Part shown: positions 57,075-64,000 of the stretch, piece after piece
Position numbering within the stretch: position 1 is the stretch's first letter
How the letters are laid out: every line of letters begins with the position of its first letter
Source: Paralvinella palmiformis
Lineage: Eukaryota > Annelida > Polychaeta > Terebellida > Alvinellidae
Length of the DNA: 64,000 bases
Assembly (NCBI GenBank): GCA_025642065.1
Contig: JAODUP010000114.1
Location: 667,001 to 731,000 of the forward strand
Direction of reading: 5' to 3'
Notes under the pieces: model-generated
What the model was told of the DNA's origin: nothing
Seen by the model: the letters and a program-made list of their open reading frames with translations, nothing else
The model's database searches: none
Program-made: the position numbers and the translations under genes

Positions 57075-57303
57075 CTCACTCACTCACTCACTCACTCACT
57101 CACTCACTCACTCACTCACTCACTCACTCACTCACTCACTCACTCACTCACTCACTCACTCACTCACTCACTCACTCACTCACTCACTCACTCACTCACT
57201 CACTCACTCACTCACTCTCTCACTCACTCACTCACTCACTCACTCACTCACTCACTCACTCACTCACTCACTCACTCACTCACTCACTCACTCACTCACT
57301 CAC
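57075..57303 (+). repeat. (CTCA)n tetranucleotide array, 229 bp
   Basis: Almost pure CTCA with one CTCT variant near 57217. A weak tRNA-like head (GTTAGTTAAGTGGTTAG, GGGATCAAAGC) stands immediately before it at 57010-57074. Confidence 0.96.
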
Positions 57304-57670
57304 CCAGTCATTGAATCGCTCACTTATCTTTCGTTCAATTAAGTAAACTTAGGCTGAACTCAACTGCTGTACGAGGATTAGGTAGGTTTTCTTGAAAAAA
57401 ATTATCTGGTTAACCGAGTTCAAAATAACACATACACAGACATACAATCGTGCACGCACACACGCACGTACGTACGTACGTATGCACACACACACACAAT
57501 CACACACACACATGACAAATGAATACACAGAGCGTTATTGTAATTGTTATTTTTGTTACATTTCTGTTATGAAATGACAATAATATATAAAACAATTAAA
57601 ACGTAAATTATTGATGATTATAGTTTGATCATGTAAATAGAAACGGATGCTCGTACTAATATGACTAGTT

Positions 57671-57673
<3 letters not shown>

Positions 57674-57719
<46 letters not shown>

Positions 57720-57726
57720 ATGTGTT

Positions 57727-57772
<46 letters not shown>

Positions 57773-57777
57773 TGTAT
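57674..57777 (+). repeat. Compound (TA)n(GT)n microsatellite
   Basis: TA run to 57710, then GT repeats with a few T interruptions. Confidence 0.95.
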
Positions 57778-59039
57778 AATACTAAATATAGACGCCAGTC
57801 AAAGAGTCAGTAACTTTATAACATTGGCTTGTTACTATGGAGTCTCTATCGATTAGACCAACCCTCCATGTTATATATCGTTGATATAGACCTCTCAGAC
57901 TATATTCTAGGTGCCTCAGCTTCGAGAGTATTTATATCTTGTCGTCGTCATTAAAGTATCACCTAGAAGACGAGTAAAATTAAGACAATTAGATCACCAA
58001 CAACACTTAGGTAGCTATATTAAGAGTTACTATGACCTCAAGACCTATTTACAAAGGTTGTTGCAGCTATATCGGCTAATACGTTGGTCAGTGGAGATAA
58101 GTGAAGGCGAAAACCAGTAAGTGACAGATGTTTATCTTATATTTGACAGAAATATGATTAATTTACTTCCAAGTTTAAAAATGAAGATATTTTGAAGTCA
58201 CCCCATTAACAATTATAATACTTTTAATTGAACACTTATAGTAATTGAACACTTATATTGAACTATCTATAGTAAATTAGCGTACTGGTAGCCAAATGTT
58301 GATTCAAGGACAGCAGACACTGGGATACTATTATTGGAATGGGACACTTAAATAGTACTGGGGAATATGCATTCTTTCAGCAAGACTTTTATCTCAGACT
58401 ATGTTATTGTCAACAACATTTATTTAATAATAATATTTAAATATTAAAATGTTGTTTTTTATACAATTAGCATGTGTATTGTCTTGATGGGTTAATTAAG
58501 GTAACTTTACCTGTTCTAACCAGTTATTAGTTAAACATTTAATATAGCACGAATTAGTAAAAAAAAGGTAAATTGTATTGTCTTTAATATTGTTTCTCTT
58601 GTCATATTGCTACAATGGGAGGAGTTATCCATTTTAGTAGTAATGTAATATATTAGAAATTGAGTTTGAATCTAACAAATGGTTACTGCTCTTTAATGTT
58701 GTCATATGCTTATAAATCATTTATAAATTAGCATGACTCTGGTTTGATTGATTGAGTAATTGATTGATTGATTAATTAGTTAATTCATTCATTGATATAC
58801 AGACTTGAAAATAAATATGGAATATAATTTTATTGTTTGTTATTTTTACTTAGAATTATGTTTTTCCATCGAAATTATCAGGATAGGTGAATTTTATGTA
58901 TTTATCGATATAAGTACCTTATGAGAAATATATTAATGCATTTGAAAGACTATGGGTATTTTAGATCATGGTGAATATAATGAAATATGATTATTATTGC
59001 GAAAATGCTAAATATATGATAAGCAGTGTATTAAATAAA

Positions 59040-60080
59040 GCAGGAATTTGTCAGGAAATCGACTTCAAACGTTCTGATTATTTAGAGTGTTCAATGAGGC
59101 ACACGAATCACAGTTGCATGTTACTTCGGACCACATGTTCTCTATATAATTCATATCCGGAGACACTGCTGGCCATTCCATGTGTTCGATTTCTTCAGTT
59201 TCCATGAAATTGACCATTGTGCAAGCTCTGTGAGGCCTAGCGTTGTCATCCTGGTGCACAAAATTATGCCCAAATATCAGAAGAGCAAATGGCAATAACT
59301 GTTTCTCCAGGATCTGTAGGTACTGGTAATGATCCAGGTTTACATAGACGATGTGAAGGTCACATTTTCCACCGTGATGGAAAGCACCCCATATGGTAAC
59401 TCCACCGCCCCTGCTTGGACTCTAGGTACGATGCAATCTTCATTATAGGCCTCATGTTGCTGTCTGCGGACCCGGATACGACCATCTATCCAGTAAAGTA
59501 GGAATCTGGATGCATCGCTGAAGATGACATGCTGCCAATGACCGGTCGCTAGCGGAGTTGGTTTCTAGCCCAATCCATACGCGCCTGTCGATGCCTTTGC
59601 AACAATAAAAGTTTCTTCAGAGGTCTCCTGACGAAGTAACCTGCACGGATCAATCGCAGATTCACTAGCATTCTGGATACAGGGATAATAGTGAACTGCA
59701 ACCACTCAGCACGAAGGGTGTTTGCTGACTTGGTACGCCCATTTCGGCACAAACATATCAGATAACGTTCTTCTCTTTCCGTTGTCTTACGAGGACGTCT
59801 GGGTCTAGCTCAGGGTGTGGGTACGTCCGTCTCACGATTTATTTAAGCACCTTTGAGACTGTTCTCTGTGCTATCCCAAGAGCTTGGGCAATGACCTTCT
59901 GTTTGGAACCCATACGCCACATGGCAAAAACTCGTCGATAAATTCCTTCATTAAAATGAAGGACAATGATGTCAAGAAAGTTGCCCCAAAATGTCAGCAA
60001 ATTCCGCCGGCACGCTCGAGTACAACTACAGATATCAATAGCTCTACCCCCTTATTTATAGAGCCATAGATATCACGCCA
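59040..60080 (-). mobile_element. Tc1-like DNA transposon remnant
   Basis: Transposase pieces in order on the minus strand: a helix-turn-helix QKVIAQALGIAQRTVSKVLK (near 59915-59855); a basic RPRRPRKTTEREERY linker; CRNGRTKSANTLRAEW to WARNQLR (59752-59549); FSDASRF in a shifted frame (Glu of the usual SDES is Ala); and HQDDNARPHRA with SPDMNYIENMWSEV (59250-59120), giving the second Asp and the Glu of the DDE triad. At least three frameshifts and a stop make it inactive. Terminal inverted repeats were not found, so the limits are approximate. Absent from the matching site of copy A. Confidence 0.88.
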
Positions 60081-60913
60081 CATGGACATTGGGTGTTTTA
60101 TTGGTCACCCACTCACTCACTCAAAACAATACCACGTGTTGAAAACTTATGCCAGAATACTCGTCACGTATCAATGATTACGCTGATACTACTGAACAGA
60201 TCATAAACATTAACCAACTGATCCGAATATATGCTGTTCCACAAAAGAATGCAACGAATAAAAAGATATTCCATATTTATTTTCGTGTATTTATAACAGG
60301 AATAGTAGTATTAACAGTAGAAAACTAAATATACTGTATGAGGAGGAAGTACCTAAACGTAGATACAAAAGGAAAAAAACAAACAAATTAGGTCAGCTAC
60401 GACCAGCTGATATAACAGATAATGGATTCTTGAAATAAATATGTTGATACAGATATAGCCAAATATGGAACACCTTTTAATGACACTAACTATAATATGT
60501 ATCATTGTTATAAGGTACATATTCCTTCTATATTAAGGCTCTAAAACCAACTTCGGCTTAAGCGACAACATTATGGTACTGCATTAAAGACCTAAATCCG
60601 GTGGACAATTGGTACGAGTAAACTCAACAACAATCAATCTTTTTTACTGTCTGTTATACACTGATATAAATTTAAGATAGGAGAAATGTATTGACATTTT
60701 GGAAAAAAGGAATGGAGTAAAAGTTGCTGGTTCGTTTTGAATTACGAGTTTGCAAAAACGTTAATAAAATCAGCGCCCATAAAAAGGACTTCTCGTCACA
60801 TCTACTTCCCGTACACTAAGTCAAGGATAGTACACACATTTGTTTTCATTTCAGATCACCAACACTTTATTGCTAACAGAATACATAGAATCCATCAAAC
60901 TCCTTCAATCACT

Positions 60914-61948
60914 ATGGACAACCAATCAACCACCAATCTGTCATTTCCCGAAGCTGTAAGTGTCCCAGAATCAGTGACTCAACTTGGATATGTATTCGTT
61001 CCGTTACTCTTTATACTTGGCGTCGTTGGAAATTCGCTGACGATAGCAGTTATGACGTCAGAATTATTTAGAACACTTCCTGTCAGCAAAATGCTCATCA
61101 CCATGTCACTGTCGGATACAGTTGTCAATTTATTATTTCCATTTAACAAGCCATTTATGAGCCAACTAATTGGGACCGACATCAGGGCTTTATCATCCGG
61201 AGGTTGTAAGCTGTTCTTTTGGACATATCGTTTTGCTAAAACTGGTTCATCTTGGATGGTTGTGATGATATCATTTGAAAGATTTGTTGCCGTTTGGCTT
61301 CCACTGAAGGCCAAATTTATTACAACTGAGCGGAATGTTTACATCGGAATTGCCGTGTTATATGGAGTATTTGCTGTATTCTTTGGTTATTGGTGTTCGT
61401 GGGCAGATAGAGTAATAGATGGTAGTTGTGTTATTAACAGTCGTCCAGCTGGTTTTGAAATACAATCTGAGGTATTTTTAGTATTTGGTCTTGTTTTGTA
61501 CTCATTTGGTCCATCGTTCTTTTTAGTAATTATCAATATTTTAATTGTTTACAAACTAGTTCGGATCCGAAAGAAAATTTCACCGGAATCTAATATTCAT
61601 TCGTCATCTCAGACACAACCTCAGAGGTCTACGAAGTCAGCTGGGAGATCCAGAACTACCATTATGTTACTGAGTGTTGCCATAGCTTTTGTTATCTTGG
61701 TAACGCCAAATGCTGTCGCACATATAGTTTCTTTTGTACGAAAACAAGAGATCTTCGAGACAACAGATCCAGTGATGGTATTCTTACGTGAAATAGTTCA
61801 AATACTGGAACAGATGAATCATTCTATCAACTTTTTCTTGTACATATTGTGCAGTAAGAGATTCAAAGCGGGCGTGATCAAGATTGTGAAAAGAAAACGT
61901 GACCACACTGATACATTTAATACAAATTCTGTCACCTTAAGCAAGTGA
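60914..61948 (+). CDS. Class A (rhodopsin-like) peptide-receptor-type GPCR, intronless, 344 aa
   Basis: Single open exon. The open frame extends back to 60737, but the ATG at 60914 is preferred. It gives an N-terminus with two N-glycosylation sequons (NQS at 3, NLS at 8). The upstream extension crosses a good 3' splice site (pyrimidine-rich, ending TTTCAG near 60854), so a 5' UTR intron is likely. Seven hydrophobic segments are visible: TM1 about 26-48 with GN at 39-40; TM2 58-78 with LSDT; Cys98 before TM3; ERF at 122-124 in place of DRY; TM4 142-160; Cys172 in extracellular loop 2; TM5 187-213; TM6 250-272 with TP at 264-265; TM7 289-312. TM7 ends NHSINFFLYILCSKRF, so the Pro of NPxxY is replaced by Phe. 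The NHSIN-FLY-RF pattern resembles invertebrate neuropeptide receptors. Ligand unknown; G-protein coupling at the plasma membrane is inferred from the family. A truncated paralogue lies at 41405-41725. Confidence 0.9.
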   Translation: MDNQSTTNLSFPEAVSVPESVTQLGYVFVPLLFILGVVGNSLTIAVMTSELFRTLPVSKMLITMSLSDTVVNLLFPFNKPFMSQLIGTDIRALSSGGCKLFFWTYRFAKTGSSWMVVMISFERFVAVWLPLKAKFITTERNVYIGIAVLYGVFAVFFGYWCSWADRVIDGSCVINSRPAGFEIQSEVFLVFGLVLYSFGPSFFLVIINILIVYKLVRIRKKISPESNIHSSSQTQPQRSTKSAGRSRTTIMLLSVAIAFVILVTPNAVAHIVSFVRKQEIFETTDPVMVFLREIVQILEQMNHSINFFLYILCSKRFKAGVIKIVKRKRDHTDTFNTNSVTLSK

Positions 61949-62911
61949 AGAGATTTTATTTTATAGATGCGGTTGACCTTTATCATACATTCTTCAGAAG
62001 TTAATTTATTTAGATGGTTTGACGTTTATCCTTTTCTTGGAGACAAATTCATTTAAATATCATTGATCCATTCAGGTAAAGGTTGATTACTGATTTGATG
62101 TATTGACAGGTAACATGACATACAAATAAACAAACGGTTAGATTTGATGATAAAATATATATCAATTAAGACCTTGTTTTAATCTATTTGTACTTTAGGT
62201 TTATTATCATTTTTAATTTCACAGCACAATTTGATTGATTATGTTACTATTTCCTACGTAGATTAGCACCTTAGGCTTAACTCCTATTGTTCATATATTC
62301 ATTGTAGTTTCTATGAGATAAATACATGTTAACCTGATAAATAAAGGCCGAAATACGGTTTGTTGCAATACGTAAATACAAAAAGGTATACAGGAAGAGG
62401 ATAATATACTAAAGAGAACATCTTTATAGCACTATGTGCACGAAGATTATCATTGGGTATATTGCAAAATGTAAAATAATTATGCATAAGTGTTTGAATT
62501 AAGGAAAAAAGATAACGCTTGGTTTGTATTGATTGATATCGATGTAGGTTGTGTGGGCGTTGGTGTGGGTGGTCGATGAGTGGGCATTTGACGGAGTTGT
62601 GTGTTTTGTTTGATAGAATAATATAAACAATCTACTAAAGTAGCTCTTGCTCATTAACGTTGCAAGAATCCATAGGTTGTAATTTAGCCTCTAGCAAAGT
62701 AGTTTGATCGATCAATATCAATATATTGATAAACAGTAATACACTAATGATGTACTATTATATCAATAGATTTCATTTAGCTCGATATATTGTATATATC
62801 TGTTGATATATTTTAGTTGCGTACTTGGCTTCAATTTGATATCTTCAACTGTTGCTAAGTAGTTTTGATAGACCACCGTTATTGAACCTGAAACTGATGA
62901 CCAAGGTCCAC

Positions 62912-62914
<3 letters not shown>

Positions 62915-62966
<52 letters not shown>
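62915..62966 (+). repeat. (TA)n tract in copy B only
   Basis: The flanks match copy A around 42760, where there is no TA tract, so it expanded after the duplication or was lost in copy A. Confidence 0.9.
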
Positions 62967-62969
<3 letters not shown>

Positions 62970-63310
62970 TATATGGGGTGTATGCATTTGAGATATTGAT
63001 TTGCTAATACAGAACGACGTCATTCCTCTTGGCAGGTTGTGGTGTACAAAAATCTTTCATGTTACTAGAATGGAGAATCTTTAGAAAATTAAGAGATAAA
63101 TAAAATAGTATTAATATTGTGGTAAACAAAGAATTCATAAAAATGAAACTTTAAGAAGGTATCAAGTATACATAATATAGGGTACGCAATAGGTAGAACA
63201 GTCTTGACAGTCCACAATAGATACGTTTGACTTCTTATTCAGACAACTGCTGAGGATGTCATCAAATGTCTTTTTGTGTTTGCCATTGTTTCTATACTTG
63301 TACTTAAATA

Positions 63311-63475
63311 AATTGAGATTATTATTTGATTGTCATTTTGTAAAATAATAATTTTATAATAATCGTCGATGTTTTCTGTATAGTAAGTAAATAATCACTG
63401 TATGTAGTACGATTTTGTAAGTTTTTAATAGTATACATAAAATGGTTAATCATCCGTGTCCAAATTATCTGGATA

Positions 63476-63519
<44 letters not shown>

Positions 63520-64000
63520 ATTTTTATTTTTATTATTATTATTATTATTAATATTATTATTATTAATTGTATGTGATTGCCTATCGATCACGGAAAAGAC
63601 AAAAACCAACTAGTGTGTGACTTTTTACCGAGTCTTGGTAAGACGGTAATGCAATTTCATCTTGCGCTTACCTGCTCATAGTCTTCACACAAACTATGTT
63701 TTATAATGACATGTGAGTGGTCTGCAGGTTTTAGACCGGGGTGTATTGGAAATAAGTGTCATCTTTGTTTGATACTGAGGCAGGTTCTCTAACAACGGCT
63801 TTTAGTCATCTGCGTCTATAGCTGTATGAAATATTTCAACATCTTTACTTTAAGAGTGCATATGTTTTAACATATGTTTATTCAACGTATATGCAAATGG
63901 AATTTGGAAGGAATAATGTATATTAATATGTCATTTGTATATATTTTCACCTCATTTTGTATGTTCATATATATATTGTATGTTTTATCTTCTCCATCTT
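63311..64000. other. Right flank beyond duplication copy B
   Basis: Compound microsatellite at 63480-63565; otherwise no gene or repeat is recognised. Confidence 0.5.
63480..63565 (+). repeat. Compound (TA)n(ATT)n microsatellite
   Basis: TA run to 63516, then TTTTTA and ATT units. Confidence 0.93.

Noticed and set aside
57041..57346. Frames with repeated LTHS
   Set aside because: Caused by the CTCA array, which is open in every frame without a stop.
60737..60913. N-terminal extension of the GPCR to the first ATG
   Set aside because: It spans a likely 3' splice site, adds a non-hydrophobic basic stretch, and the Met at 60914 gives a normal receptor N-terminus.
60979..61314. 111-codon minus-strand frame
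   Set aside because: Antisense shadow of the GPCR coding sequence.

Overview
The window is nuclear DNA of an animal. Genes are split by GT-AG introns, the sequence is AT-rich, and it is crowded with transposon remnants and microsatellites. Family content (an MPPED-type metallophosphoesterase, a class A peptide-receptor-like GPCR, tRNA-derived SINEs, CR1/L2-like LINE ends, Tigger/pogo, Tc1 and hAT elements) suggests a lophotrochozoan, most likely a mollusc. That placement is an inference, because no species-diagnostic sequence is visible.

Left part (1-21.6 kb, minus strand): a coiled-coil gene with at least 14 exons. It starts at an ATG lying directly on the exon-1 splice donor (21584-21582) and runs leftwards to at least 1707. 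All exon phases fit and give about 578 residues. Its introns hold a 907-bp MITE with perfect 23-bp terminal inverted repeats (TIRs), a 550-bp hAT MITE with a perfect 8-bp target duplication, several pogo-like elements and two copies of one SINE family.

Middle part (21.6-34.3 kb): a complete five-exon MPPED1/2-type metallophosphoesterase gene on the minus strand (27628-24282, 304 residues). It is flanked by two 3' fragments of one LINE family and one longer, broken LINE of another family.

Right part (34.3-64 kb): two diverged, colinear copies of one segment, about 34.3-44.8 kb and 47.4-63.3 kb. The second copy carries an intact intronless GPCR (60914-61948). The first keeps only the TM6-TM7 end of the same receptor (41405-41725). 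Each copy has its own later insertions: hAT and a pogo-like MITE in the first; Tc1, a deleted Tigger, a SINE and expanded microsatellites in the second.

The genes do not form an operon or an obvious joint pathway. The points most worth following are the duplication and its truncated receptor, a SINE whose 3' tail resembles that of the window's own LINE family, and a pair of MITE copies that differ in CpG decay between a gene body and an intergenic position. No defence-type or otherwise clearly new system was recognised.
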